A stretch of DNA of 64,000 nt from Castellaniella sp035707805. GTDB lineage: Bacteria; Pseudomonadota; Gammaproteobacteria; Burkholderiales; Burkholderiaceae_B. The stretch is taken from contig DASSTS010000050.1 in the NCBI GenBank assembly GCA_035707805.1, forward strand, positions 31,867 through 95,866, given 5' to 3'. Made by a program: the position numbers and the translations under genes. Under the pieces are notes generated by a model. That model was given only the letters and a program-made list of their open reading frames with translations. It ran no database searches and was not told the DNA's origin. Shown in pieces: positions 16,419 to 25,463 of this stretch (its first letter is position 1; each line of letters begins with the position of its first letter).

Positions 16419-18542
16419 TCAGCCGGCCAGCAAGGCGCGCAGGCCGGCCTCGTCCAGGATGGGCACGCCCAGGCTCTGCGCCTTGGCCAGCTTGCTGCCG
16501 GCATCCTCGCCAGCCACGACCCAGGCGGTCTTGCGCGATACCGAGCCGCTGACCTTGCCGCCGGCCGCGAGGATCAGCCGGGTGGCCTCGTCGCGGCTCA
16601 GCTCGGGCATGGCGCCGGTGAGCACCAGCGTCTTGCCGGCCAGGGGCTTGCCGCCCGCCGGTTCGGCTTCTTTGCGCGGCTCGACCCCGGCGGCCCGCAG
16701 CGCGGCCACGACTTCGCGGTTGTGTGCCTCGGCAAAGAACCGCCGGATGGACGCCGCCACCACCGGGCCGACGTCGGGCACCTGCAGCAAATCGTCTTCG
16801 GACGCGTCCAGGATGGCGTCCAGCGTGCCGAAATGGCGGGCCACGTCGCGCGCGGTGGTCTCGCCCACGTGGCGGATGCCCAGCGCGTACAGCAGCCGCG
16901 ACAGCGGCGGATGCCGGCTGCGGTCGATGGCCTGGACCAGGTTCTGCGCGGACTTCAGCCCCATCCGGGGATAGGTGGAGAGCTCGAGTTCGCCCAGCCC
17001 GTACAGGTCGGCCAGCGTGCGCACGCGTCCGCCGTCGACCAGCTGCTCGATCAGCTTGTCGCCCAGCCCGTCGATGTCCAGCGCCTTGCGGCTGGCGGCA
17101 TGCCAGAGGGTCTGCTTGCGCTGGGCGGGACAGAACAGGCCCCCGGTGCAGCGCGTGATCGCCTCGCCTTCCGGCCGCTCGACGGCCGAGCCGCACACCG
17201 GACAGACCGGGCATACCGCCAGCAGGTCGAAGGGCTTGGCGTCGTCCGGACGCAGGTCCAGCACCGGGCCGACGACTTCGGGAATGACGTCGCCCGCACG
17301 GCGCACGATGACGGTGTCGCCGATGCGGATGTCCTTGCGCCGGATCTCGTCCTCGTTGTGCAGGGTCGCGTTGGTGACCGTGACGCCGCCCACGAACACG
17401 GGCTGCAGCCGGGCGACCGGCGTGAGCGCGCCGGTGCGCCCCACCTGCACGTCGATACCGACCAGGCGCGTGGATTCTTCCTGCGCGGGGAATTTATGGG
17501 CGATGGCAAAGCGCGGGGCTCGCGCGACGAAGCCCAGGACCTCCTGGGCCCGCAGGCTGTTGACCTTGTAGACGACGCCGTCGATGTCGTAGGGCAGGCC
17601 GGCGCGCGCCGCGCCCACCGTGTCATAGAAACGCAGCAGCTGGTCCGCGCCCCGGCACAGGGCTCGCCCAGGGCTGACGGCAAAACCGAAGCCGCCCAGC
17701 CAGTCGAGCATCGCGGCATGGCTGTCGCGCGGCTGCAGGTCCGCGCCGCCATCGTCGCGGATCTGGCCCCAGCCGTAGGCGTAGAAACGCAAGGGGCGCT
17801 TGGCCGTGACGCGAGGGTCCAGCTGGCGCAGGCTGCCGGCCGCAGCATTGCGCGGATTGACGAAGGGCTTGTCGCCCCGCGACAGCTGCTGGTCGTTCAG
17901 GCGGGCGAAGTCGGCGCGCGTCATCAGGACCTCGCCGCGGACTTCCAGCACGGCCGGCGCGTCGTCGCCGCGCAGCCGCAGGGGGACGGAATTCAAGGTG
18001 CGGATGTTGGCGGTGATGTCCTCGCCCTCGGCTCCGTCGCCGCGCGTGGCGGCCTGCACCAGCTGCCCGCCCTCGTAGCGCAGGCTGACCGCCAGCCCGT
18101 CGAACTTGTATTCCGCCATATATTCGACGCCGGGCACCTCGGGCGCGTCCCCGTCCGCCGGGACGGCGAACAGGTCGCCCTGCGCGTGCGCCGCGGGACC
18201 GGCGGCCTTGCCCAGCAGGCCGGATTCGGCGAGGATCGCGGCGATCCGCTCGTCGAAGGCGCGGATGTCCTCGGCCTCGAAGGCATTGCCCAGCGACAGC
18301 ATGCGCACGGCATGGCGCACCGGCGCAAAATGCCCGGCCGGCGCGGCGCCGACCCGCTGGGTCGGCGAATCCGGCGTGATCCAGTCCGGATGCTCGGCCT
18401 CGATCGCCTGCAGCTCGGCCATCATCCGGTCGTACTGGACGTCGGGAATGGACGGATCGTCCAGCACGTAATAGCGGTGATTCGCGGCGTCGATGTCGGC
18501 CCGCAGGGCCAGCAGCCGACGGCGCAGGGGGTCGTCCTTCAC
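16419..18542 (-). CDS. ligA: NAD-dependent DNA ligase
   Basis: Seals nicks in replication and repair; 707 residues. The adenylated lysine is Lys146 in EYKFDGLAV. Further along are the OB fold, the four-cysteine zinc site (CPVC ... CTGG ... FCPA), helix-hairpin-helix repeats (GIRHVGETTARDVARHFG) and a C-terminal BRCT domain (LAGKTLVLTGAMPEL). About 30 residues near 108-138 (an Ala/Gly-rich stretch) are inserted ahead of the lysine compared with the E. coli protein. It overlaps zipA by four bases in the smc-zipA-ligA operon. Confidence 0.97.
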   Translation of the reverse strand: MKDDPLRRRLLALRADIDAANHRYYVLDDPSIPDVQYDRMMAELQAIEAEHPDWITPDSPTQRVGAAPAGHFAPVRHAVRMLSLGNAFEAEDIRAFDERIAAILAESGLLGKAAGPAAHAQGDLFAVPADGDAPEVPGVEYMAEYKFDGLAVSLRYEGGQLVQAATRGDGAEGEDITANIRTLNSVPLRLRGDDAPAVLEVRGEVLMTRADFARLNDQQLSRGDKPFVNPRNAAAGSLRQLDPRVTAKRPLRFYAYGWGQIRDDGGADLQPRDSHAAMLDWLGGFGFAVSPGRALCRGADQLLRFYDTVGAARAGLPYDIDGVVYKVNSLRAQEVLGFVARAPRFAIAHKFPAQEESTRLVGIDVQVGRTGALTPVARLQPVFVGGVTVTNATLHNEDEIRRKDIRIGDTVIVRRAGDVIPEVVGPVLDLRPDDAKPFDLLAVCPVCPVCGSAVERPEGEAITRCTGGLFCPAQRKQTLWHAASRKALDIDGLGDKLIEQLVDGGRVRTLADLYGLGELELSTYPRMGLKSAQNLVQAIDRSRHPPLSRLLYALGIRHVGETTARDVARHFGTLDAILDASEDDLLQVPDVGPVVAASIRRFFAEAHNREVVAALRAAGVEPRKEAEPAGGKPLAGKTLVLTGAMPELSRDEATRLILAAGGKVSGSVSRKTAWVVAGEDAGSKLAKAQSLGVPILDEAGLRALLAG

Positions 18543-19534
18543 GAAAACACCCGGGCCGTGCGGTCGGTGCCCGCGAGGAAGCCGGCCTGGTCGAGCTGGT
18601 CGTACAGGGCGCTGATCTGCTGGTCGATGGACGACGCCGAGGCATCCTGGAAGGTGCGGCCCTGGTCGTCCAGCACGTGGGCGTCCAGCCGCTGGGCCAG
18701 ATCACGCCCCACCGCCACCATGCGGCTGAAAGCCTGGTCGTCAGGAATACTGTTGGGCACGTCCAGGATCAGGTCGGCGCGATGGGCGGGATCGCCGGAC
18801 TGCCGTTCGATCTGCAGCACGAAGCGCGGCAGGCCGTTTTCCGCCATCCAGGCCCATTGCCCGCGCGACTGCACGAAACCGGCCTCGACGGCGGCCTCGG
18901 CGATGGCGGCGGCCGGCCGCGGGCTGGACAGCTGCAGGATGAGGCCGACCTGGGCGTCCATGGCCGCGCAGCGCGCGTCGAGCTCGGCCGCCTGCCGCAG
19001 GACGACTTCCTGTTCCGGCGCCTCGATCTGGCCGTCGAAGCGTTCCGCCAGGTTCTGCGCCAGCGTCCAGAGGTTGGACCATTCGATGGCGGTCAACGGC
19101 CCGGCGCGGTTGGCCATCACCACGGCCAGCTGCAAGGCGACGTAGGTTTCCTCGCTGCGCAGGCGCGTGCGGTGGCCGCCGCCCTCGCGCTCGGCAAAGA
19201 CGCGCACTGGCTTCTTGCCGACCCGCGAGATGGACTGCACTGCCTGGGCCAGGTCATCGCCGGGAACGGGATGCGCCAGGGCAATGTCGATGACCGCCTC
19301 GCACGCGGGGTCGATCTCGGGCGCATCGTCGGCCGGCGCCGGGCGCTCGGCCTCCCAGAGGCCCGGCTCGCGGCGCGACGCCGGCATGTCCTGCAGCAGC
19401 GCGTCCTGGCCGGATTCCGGCAGGGTCGTGCGCATGCTGCGCCGCGCCCGCCATTCCTGCCAGCCGTTGTACAGCAGGACGACGACGATCAGGGCCGCCC
19501 CGATCGAAATCAGCAAAATCTGCAAGTCGCTCAT
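18539..19534 (-). CDS. zipA: Cell division protein ZipA
   Basis: Essential-type division protein that tethers FtsZ to the inner membrane. The 331-residue protein starts with a single membrane anchor (ILLISIGAALIVVVLLYN), has a charged linker that is short for the family, and ends in the FtsZ-binding domain (about residues 195-325; FVLQIERQSGDPAHRADLIL). The ATG at 19534 puts the anchor immediately at the N-terminus as expected. It lies between smc and ligA with a 19-base gap and a 4-base overlap. Confidence 0.93.
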   Translation of the reverse strand: MSDLQILLISIGAALIVVVLLYNGWQEWRARRSMRTTLPESGQDALLQDMPASRREPGLWEAERPAPADDAPEIDPACEAVIDIALAHPVPGDDLAQAVQSISRVGKKPVRVFAEREGGGHRTRLRSEETYVALQLAVVMANRAGPLTAIEWSNLWTLAQNLAERFDGQIEAPEQEVVLRQAAELDARCAAMDAQVGLILQLSSPRPAAAIAEAAVEAGFVQSRGQWAWMAENGLPRFVLQIERQSGDPAHRADLILDVPNSIPDDQAFSRMVAVGRDLAQRLDAHVLDDQGRTFQDASASSIDQQISALYDQLDQAGFLAGTDRTARVFS

Positions 19535-19553
19535 AAAGACCTCATTCCCGTGC

Positions 19554-22500
19554 TCACGCCGCTTCGGCGACCCATTGCAAGGCAGAATCCATGTCCACCG
19601 CCACAATCCGCGAAACGCCCTGCTCCTGCATGGTCACCCCGACCAGCTGCCGGGCCATCTGCATGGCGATTTTATTATGTGAAATGAAGAGAAACTGCGT
19701 CTGGTCGCTCATGCCGCGCACCAGGTTCGCATACCGTTCGGTATTGGCGTCGTCCAGCGGCGCGTCGACCTCGTCCAGCAGGCAGAAGGGCGCGGGGTTC
19801 AGCTTGAACAGCGCGAAGACCAGGGCGGTGGCGGTCAGGGCTTTCTCGCCCCCCGACAGCAGGTGGATCGTGCTGTTGCGCTTGCCCGGCGGCTGGGCCA
19901 TGACCTGCACCCCGGCGTCCAGGATCTCGTCCCCGGTCATGGTCAGGCGGGCTTCGCCGCCGCCGAACAACTGGGGAAACAGCTGGCCGAAATGCTGGTT
20001 GACCGTATCGAAGGTCTGGGACAGCAGCTCGCGCGTCTCGCGGTCGATCTTGCGGATCGCGTTTTCCAGGGTCTCGATGGCCGATTGCAGGTCCTCGCGC
20101 TGGCTGTCCAGAAAGCCCTTGCGCTCTTGCGCCGCCTTCAGCTCGTCGAGGGCCGCCAGGTTGACGGCGCCCAGCGATTCGATCCGCCGCGAGACGCGCT
20201 GGACCTCGGACTGCAGCCATTCCAGGCGCTGCCACTGGGGCGGCTGTTCCGCAAGGTGGCGGCGCAGCGCGGCGCGATCGACCTGCCGGGCGTCGAGCTG
20301 TTCCGCGTACTGCTCGACCGACAGGCGGGACGCCTGCTCCTTGAGCTGCAGCTCGGTGATCCGCGCCCGCAGGGGATCCAGCGCGCGCTCGAGCGCGAGG
20401 CGCCCCTCGTCGGACTCGCGCAGCTCGGCGGCCAGCTGGTCCTGGCGCACGCGGGCCAGGCGCAGGGCCTCTTCGCATTCGGCGCGGGCCTCCAGGGCGT
20501 CCTGCAGTCCGGCCTGGGCGACGGACTCGTCCAGCTCGAACAGCTCGCCCTGCAAGGATTCGAGCTCCACGCCCGAGCGCCGGCCCTGTTCGGCCGCCAG
20601 CTGCAAAGTGCGGCGCAGCTCGTCGAGCCGGTTGCGCAGGGACCGGACGGCATAGTCCGCCTCCTGGGCCGCGCGCTCCTGGTCGCGGCCCTGCTGGCGG
20701 GCGCGCTCGGCCTGCGCGGCCAGGTCCTCGATCTGCAGGTCCAGCGCCGCCAGGGCCTCTTGCTGTTCGGCCAGCACGCCGTCCAGGGATTCGAAGCGGG
20801 CCTCGGCCTCGTCGCGGCGCACCGCGAGGTCGGCCTGCTGGGCCCGCAGCTCGTCCAGGTCGCGATCCAGGCGGCGGGCCTGGTCGCCGGATTGCGCCAG
20901 TTGCTGGTCCATCTGGTGATGCCGCATCCGCGCGTCGTGATGGGCCTGCATGCGTTCGGAGATCTGCAGCCGCGCGGGCTGCAGGGCCTGTTCCAGGGCG
21001 CGGCGCGCGGCCTCGGCGCGCGCATGGGCGTCCAGCGCCTGGTCGGCGATCAGTTGCGCCGCCTTGATTTCACGCGCCAGATTGTCGATCTGCTGCTGGC
21101 GGGCCAGCAGTCCGGCCTGTTCGGAGTCCTCGGCATAAAAGCGCACGCTGCACGCATCGACGCGATGCCCGGCGCGCAGGATCCAGAGTGCGCCCGGGGG
21201 CAGCTCGGACCGGCGCGCCAGCGCCTGGGCCAGGTCCTCGCAGACGAAGACGCCGCCCAGCCAGGTTTCCAGCAGCGGCTGCAGGGCGGGATCCTGCACG
21301 CGCACCCGGTCCAGCAGGCGATCGGCGCCCGCCGGCTGGGCGACGTCCGGCGCGGATGGCGGAACCTGATAAAACGCCAGCCGCGCCGGCGGCGCATCCT
21401 GGGCGAAGGCCTGCACGTGGTCCAGGGTCCGCAGGCCCAGCGCGTTCATGCGCTCGTGCAGGACTGATTCCAGCGCAGTCTCCCAGCCGGCGTCCACCTG
21501 CAGGCGCTGCCACAGCCGCGTCAGGCCGTCGAGTTCCTGGCGCCGCAGCCACGGTTCCAGCGCATCCTCGGACTGGATCTTTTCCTGCAGCGCGATCAGC
21601 GCCTGGCGCCGTGCGTCCAGCCGTTCGAGGTCCAGGCGGGCGGCCTGGCTGGCCTGCTGGGTGTGCGCCAGCGCCGATTCGAGTTCGGGCTGGCGGGATT
21701 CGAGTTCCGCGAGCCGGGCCTGGGCTTCCTCGAGACGGTCTTCGGCCATCCGGCATTCGCCGGCCAGGCGTTCGAGCTCGGCGGGATCGGGCGCCCCCAG
21801 CGATTCGCGCTCGGACAGCAGGCGCTCGCGGCGCTCGTCGAGCGCGCGCCACTGGTGGTCGGCATCGCGCTGGGACTGCGCGGCCAGCGCCAGGTCCTGT
21901 TCCGTGCGCGCCAGGGCGCGGCGCGCCTCGTCGCGCTGCACGTTCAGCGTGCGCAATTGCGCGTCCAGTTCCGGCAAGCCGTCCTGGGCGGACTGCGCCT
22001 GTTCGGCCAGGATCTCGGCGCGCGCCAGCGACTCGTCGATCTGTTCCTGGATTTCCTCGATGGCGGACTGGCTGTGGGTCTGCTGGTCGCCCCATTCCTG
22101 CAGTTGAGACTGCAGCTGCGCGCGCCGCGCCTGCAGGCGGTTGCGGGAATCGACCACGTGACGGATCTCGGCTTCCAGGCGGCTGACCTGCGCCCCGGCC
22201 TCGAAGAGCCGCCCCTGGGCCTGGTGGACGGCCTCACTGGCCAAGAAATGCCCCTCGCGTCGGGATTCCAGATCGGATTCCAGGGCGCGCAGGCGGGCGA
22301 CGGCGGCCTCGAGCTCGGCCTGAGCCTGCTCGGTGTCCACCGCCAGCGACTGCCGGCTTTCCCGGGCGGCCTCTTCGCGCAGCAGCCAGAGCGCGTGCTG
22401 CTTGAGCTCGCCGTCGGCCTGCAGGGCGCGGTAGTCGGCGGCCACGCGGGCCTGGGATTCGAGCTTGTCCAGCTGGGACGCGAGTTCGCGCAGGATGTCG

Positions 22501-23084
22501 TCCAGGCGGGTCAGGTTCTCCCGGGTGTCCTGCAGGCGGTTCTCGGTCTCCCGGCGGCGTTCCTTGTAGCGCGAGACGCCCGCGGCTTCCTCGAGATAGA
22601 CCCGCAGTTCCTCGGGCTTGGCCTCGATCAGGCGGTTGATCATGCCCTGGCCGATGATGGCGTAGCCGCGCGTGCCCAGGCCGGTGCCCAGGAAGATGTC
22701 GTGGATGTCGCGCCGGCGCACCGGCTGGTTGTTGACGAAGTAGCTGCTGGCCCCGTCGCGCGTCAGCACACGGCGCACCGCGATCTCGGCGAAGGTGGAC
22801 CACTGGCCGGCGGCGCGCCCCTGGCTGTTGTCGAACACCAGTTCGACGGAGGCCCGGGCGGCGGGCTTGCGCTGGCCCGATCCGTTGAAGATCACGTCCT
22901 GCATCGAGGCGCCGCGCAGCTCGGAGGCCTTGGTCTCGCCCAGCACCCAGCGCACGGCGTCGATGATGTTGGATTTCCCGCAGCCGTTAGGACCCACCAC
23001 GCCGACCAGCTCGCTGGGCGTGGGAATCACGGTCGGATCCACGAAGGACTTGAATCCGGCAAGTTTGATCTGCGTGAGGCGCAC
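19554..23084 (-). CDS. smc: Chromosome segregation protein SMC
   Basis: Condensin ATPase of 1176 residues that organises and segregates the chromosome. The N-terminal head has Walker A GPNGCGKSN, followed by two long coiled coils rich in Glu/Arg/Gln/Ala around a central hinge (about residues 500-620), and the C-terminal head has the signature LSGGEKALTATAL and Walker B LLDEVDAPLDD. The start is a GTG at 23084 (V)RLTQIKLAGFKSF, the conserved beginning of the family; the reading frame is open 138 bases further upstream with no homology. First gene of smc-zipA-ligA. Confidence 0.95.
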   Translation of the reverse strand: MRLTQIKLAGFKSFVDPTVIPTPSELVGVVGPNGCGKSNIIDAVRWVLGETKASELRGASMQDVIFNGSGQRKPAARASVELVFDNSQGRAAGQWSTFAEIAVRRVLTRDGASSYFVNNQPVRRRDIHDIFLGTGLGTRGYAIIGQGMINRLIEAKPEELRVYLEEAAGVSRYKERRRETENRLQDTRENLTRLDDILRELASQLDKLESQARVAADYRALQADGELKQHALWLLREEAARESRQSLAVDTEQAQAELEAAVARLRALESDLESRREGHFLASEAVHQAQGRLFEAGAQVSRLEAEIRHVVDSRNRLQARRAQLQSQLQEWGDQQTHSQSAIEEIQEQIDESLARAEILAEQAQSAQDGLPELDAQLRTLNVQRDEARRALARTEQDLALAAQSQRDADHQWRALDERRERLLSERESLGAPDPAELERLAGECRMAEDRLEEAQARLAELESRQPELESALAHTQQASQAARLDLERLDARRQALIALQEKIQSEDALEPWLRRQELDGLTRLWQRLQVDAGWETALESVLHERMNALGLRTLDHVQAFAQDAPPARLAFYQVPPSAPDVAQPAGADRLLDRVRVQDPALQPLLETWLGGVFVCEDLAQALARRSELPPGALWILRAGHRVDACSVRFYAEDSEQAGLLARQQQIDNLAREIKAAQLIADQALDAHARAEAARRALEQALQPARLQISERMQAHHDARMRHHQMDQQLAQSGDQARRLDRDLDELRAQQADLAVRRDEAEARFESLDGVLAEQQEALAALDLQIEDLAAQAERARQQGRDQERAAQEADYAVRSLRNRLDELRRTLQLAAEQGRRSGVELESLQGELFELDESVAQAGLQDALEARAECEEALRLARVRQDQLAAELRESDEGRLALERALDPLRARITELQLKEQASRLSVEQYAEQLDARQVDRAALRRHLAEQPPQWQRLEWLQSEVQRVSRRIESLGAVNLAALDELKAAQERKGFLDSQREDLQSAIETLENAIRKIDRETRELLSQTFDTVNQHFGQLFPQLFGGGEARLTMTGDEILDAGVQVMAQPPGKRNSTIHLLSGGEKALTATALVFALFKLNPAPFCLLDEVDAPLDDANTERYANLVRGMSDQTQFLFISHNKIAMQMARQLVGVTMQEQGVSRIVAVDMDSALQWVAEAA

Positions 23085-23329
23085 GGGTATCTGGCGGCAA
23101 ATTTCAGGCGAGTCGCAACAGCGTATGATAACGCACCAGAATACGCAGCCACCCATGCCGGGCGGGTGGTGCGGGGCTGCGAACCCGCTATACTGCAACT
23201 CGATTTTACAGTCGCGCGCCACGGATCCTCCCGATCGAGCCGCCCAGGTCCGGCCCTCGCCGCCGGACGGGCTCAGGCCAGGGAATCCCCGGGTGCCGAC
23301 CCGTCACCAACCATCTTCGGGATCCGCGA

Positions 23330-24634
23330 TTGAACAAGGGCTTCTACATGGTCATGGCCGCGCAGGCGCTGTCGTCTGTCGCGGACAATGCCCTGCTCAT
23401 CGCCGCCATCGGCCTGATTGCCGACCTCAGCGGTCCCGACTGGATGGCCCCCATGATGAAATGGTGGTTCGCGCTGGCCTACGTGGTGCTGGCCGCCTTC
23501 GTGGGCGCGTTCGCCGATGCCTTTCCCAAGGGCAGGGTCATGTTCGCCACGAATGCGCTCAAGACCTGCGGCTGCCTGCTGATGTTCAGCTACGGGGCCT
23601 TCGGCGTCAGCCACGGTCACCAGCTGGTGCTGATCTTCGTCGCCTACACCATCGTCGGCGTCGGCGCCGCCGCTTATTCGCCGGCAAAATACGGCATCGT
23701 CACCGAAATGCTGCCGCCCGACCTGCTGGTCAAGGGCAACAGCTGGATCGAGGGCCTGACGGTGCTGTCGGTCATCATCGGAACGGTGCTGGGCGGCGTG
23801 CTGATCAGCCCCGCGGTGTCCGCCTGGCTGATGTCCTTCGAATGGATCGACGCGCTGGCCGACAACACCGCGCAATGCGCCATCCTGATGATCGGACTGG
23901 TCTACGTGACGGCCGCCGTCTGCAACCTGCTGATCCCGGACACCCATGCCTATTACCCACGCCAGCAGACCCGCCCGGCCGCGCTGATCCGCAATTTCAT
24001 CACCTACGTCCGCATCCTCTGGTCCGACAAACTGGGGCAGATCTCGCTGGCCGTCACCACCTTGTTCTGGGGCGCGGGCGCGACCCTGCAGTTCATCGTC
24101 ATCGAATGGGGGGCCCAGCACCTGGGCTACCGCCTGGACCAGGCGTCGGTCCTCATGGGGGTGGCGGCCTTCGGCACCGTCATCGGCGCCATCGTGGCCG
24201 GCCGCGTTCCGCTGCGCCGGGCGCTGTCGGTACTGCCCGTGGGGGTCGCGATGGGGCTGGTGGTGCTGCTGATGCCGCTGGTCTACAAGCCGTTCATGGT
24301 CTACTGCCTGCTGCTGCTCATCGGCGCCCTGTCGGGATTCTTCGTGGTGCCCATGAACGCGCTGCTGCAGCATCGCGGCCACGTGCTGCTGTCGGCGGGC
24401 CATTCCATCGCCGTGCAGAACTTCAACGAACAGCTCAACATCCTGCTGATGCTGGCGTTCTACAGCCTGATGCTGTGGCTGGGGCTGCCCATCAACGTCA
24501 TCATCGCGATCTTCGGGATCCTCGTCGCCTGCCTGATGCTGGTCTTCATCCGCTGGAACCGGCTGAACCACCGCGCCAATCCGGAACTCGAACACCTGAT
24601 CGGCCAGACGGAACACGGCACCGCGCTGCGCTGA
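23330..24634 (+). CDS. lplT: Lysophospholipid transporter LplT
   Basis: MFS-type inner-membrane flippase of 434 residues with about twelve helices that brings lysophospholipids to the cytoplasmic side. It begins with TTG (NKGFYMVMAAQALSSVADNALLIAAIGLI), the conserved LplT N-terminus; the next ATGs would remove part of it. The aas acyltransferase gene that accompanies lplT in enterobacteria is not next to it here. The 245-base spacer to smc holds a -10-like TATACT at 23189-23194 but no convincing -35. Confidence 0.92.
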   Translation: MNKGFYMVMAAQALSSVADNALLIAAIGLIADLSGPDWMAPMMKWWFALAYVVLAAFVGAFADAFPKGRVMFATNALKTCGCLLMFSYGAFGVSHGHQLVLIFVAYTIVGVGAAAYSPAKYGIVTEMLPPDLLVKGNSWIEGLTVLSVIIGTVLGGVLISPAVSAWLMSFEWIDALADNTAQCAILMIGLVYVTAAVCNLLIPDTHAYYPRQQTRPAALIRNFITYVRILWSDKLGQISLAVTTLFWGAGATLQFIVIEWGAQHLGYRLDQASVLMGVAAFGTVIGAIVAGRVPLRRALSVLPVGVAMGLVVLLMPLVYKPFMVYCLLLLIGALSGFFVVPMNALLQHRGHVLLSAGHSIAVQNFNEQLNILLMLAFYSLMLWLGLPINVIIAIFGILVACLMLVFIRWNRLNHRANPELEHLIGQTEHGTALR

Positions 24635-24673
24635 GGCGATCCGCGGCTGCCCGCTGCGCGGGTATGCGCCCGG

Positions 24674-24692
24674 GCGATGCCTGGGGCATCGC
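24674..24692. terminator. Perfect 8-bp hairpin between lplT and UDG genes
   Basis: GCGATGCC-TGG-GGCATCGC is a perfect stem between two convergent genes. It is GC-rich but lacks a T-run on either side, so it is only a candidate bidirectional terminator. Confidence 0.35.
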
Positions 24693-24695
24693 GAT

Positions 24696-25463
24696 TCAAG
24701 TGGTGGGGGCGGATTGCCGCACGGCCTGCGCCAGGCCGGCCAGGTCCCGCCAAGCCTCGGCCTTCAGCGCCGAACGCACCAGCAGGGATGCCGGCTGGTG
24801 CGTCACCCAGACTGGAATATCGTCCCCGGACTCCTGCCGGTATCGCTGCGCGGTCCCGCGCACGGCATCCAGTTCCACCGCGCCGCCCAGGACGGCCTGG
24901 GCCGCCACGCGCCCCAGCGCCAGGATCCAGCGCGGCTGCAGCAGCGCGATCTCGCGGCGCAGATGCGGCACGCAGGCCGCGATCTCGGCCGCGTCGGGCT
25001 CGTGTCCGCCCGGCGCCCGGCATTTGACGACGTAGGTGCCGAACCGGGATTCGGCGTGCGGCAGGCGGACCGCCGACAGCATGGTCTGCAGCAGGCGCCC
25101 CGAATCCCCCTGGAAGGGCTGGCCGGCGACCTCGTCGTCGATGCCCGGCTGCTCGGCGACGATCAGGTAAAAGGGCCGCTCGGTCTGGCCCGCCCCCGGC
25201 ACGGCCCGCAGGCGCTGCTGGTGCCGGCCGCACTGCTGGCAGGCCCGCACCGCGCCGGCCAGCGCGTCCAGGTCGGGACATTGGGCGGGCGGCCGCGCGG
25301 TTTCCGGCGCCAGCGCCGGCGCCGTCACCGGCGCGCGCGCGCGATCGGCGGGATTGCTGGCCGGGGCGGCGGCCACGTCGGGCGCGCGCACGTCCAGCCA
25401 ATGCAGGTCGACGCCGATCTCCGCCAGCCAGGCGGCCTGGGCCAGGCGCAGCAGCGGTTTCAT
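24696..25463 (-). CDS. Uracil-DNA glycosylase, iron-sulfur (family 4-type)
   Basis: Second uracil-DNA glycosylase of the window, 255 residues, unrelated in motif to Ung. The four iron-sulfur cysteines are in place (ACQQC, VVKC, AAC before VPHL), motif 1 reads EQPGIDDE...GQPFQGDSGRLL and the C-terminal motif is THQPASLL. About 75 nonconserved residues rich in Ala and Pro precede the domain. The C-terminal neighbour tsaB-rimI overlaps by four bases, as in related Burkholderiales. Biological role alongside Ung is uncertain. Confidence 0.9.
   Translation of the reverse strand: MKPLLRLAQAAWLAEIGVDLHWLDVRAPDVAAAPASNPADRARAPVTAPALAPETARPPAQCPDLDALAGAVRACQQCGRHQQRLRAVPGAGQTERPFYLIVAEQPGIDDEVAGQPFQGDSGRLLQTMLSAVRLPHAESRFGTYVVKCRAPGGHEPDAAEIAACVPHLRREIALLQPRWILALGRVAAQAVLGGAVELDAVRGTAQRYRQESGDDIPVWVTHQPASLLVRSALKAEAWRDLAGLAQAVRQSAPTT

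Noticed and set aside
15819..19145. Long open frame antisense to the DUF2520 gene, ligA and zipA
   Set aside because: It mirrors three well-supported genes, shows no domain, and has the Arg/His/Gln composition typical of shadow frames.
23085..23329. Small gene in the smc-lplT spacer
   Set aside because: Open stretches there are extensions of the smc and lplT frames without start signals or homology; the spacer is probably a promoter region.
19863..23333. Long open frames antisense to smc
   Set aside because: Reverse of a coiled-coil gene in GC-rich DNA; no family features and no ribosome binding sites.
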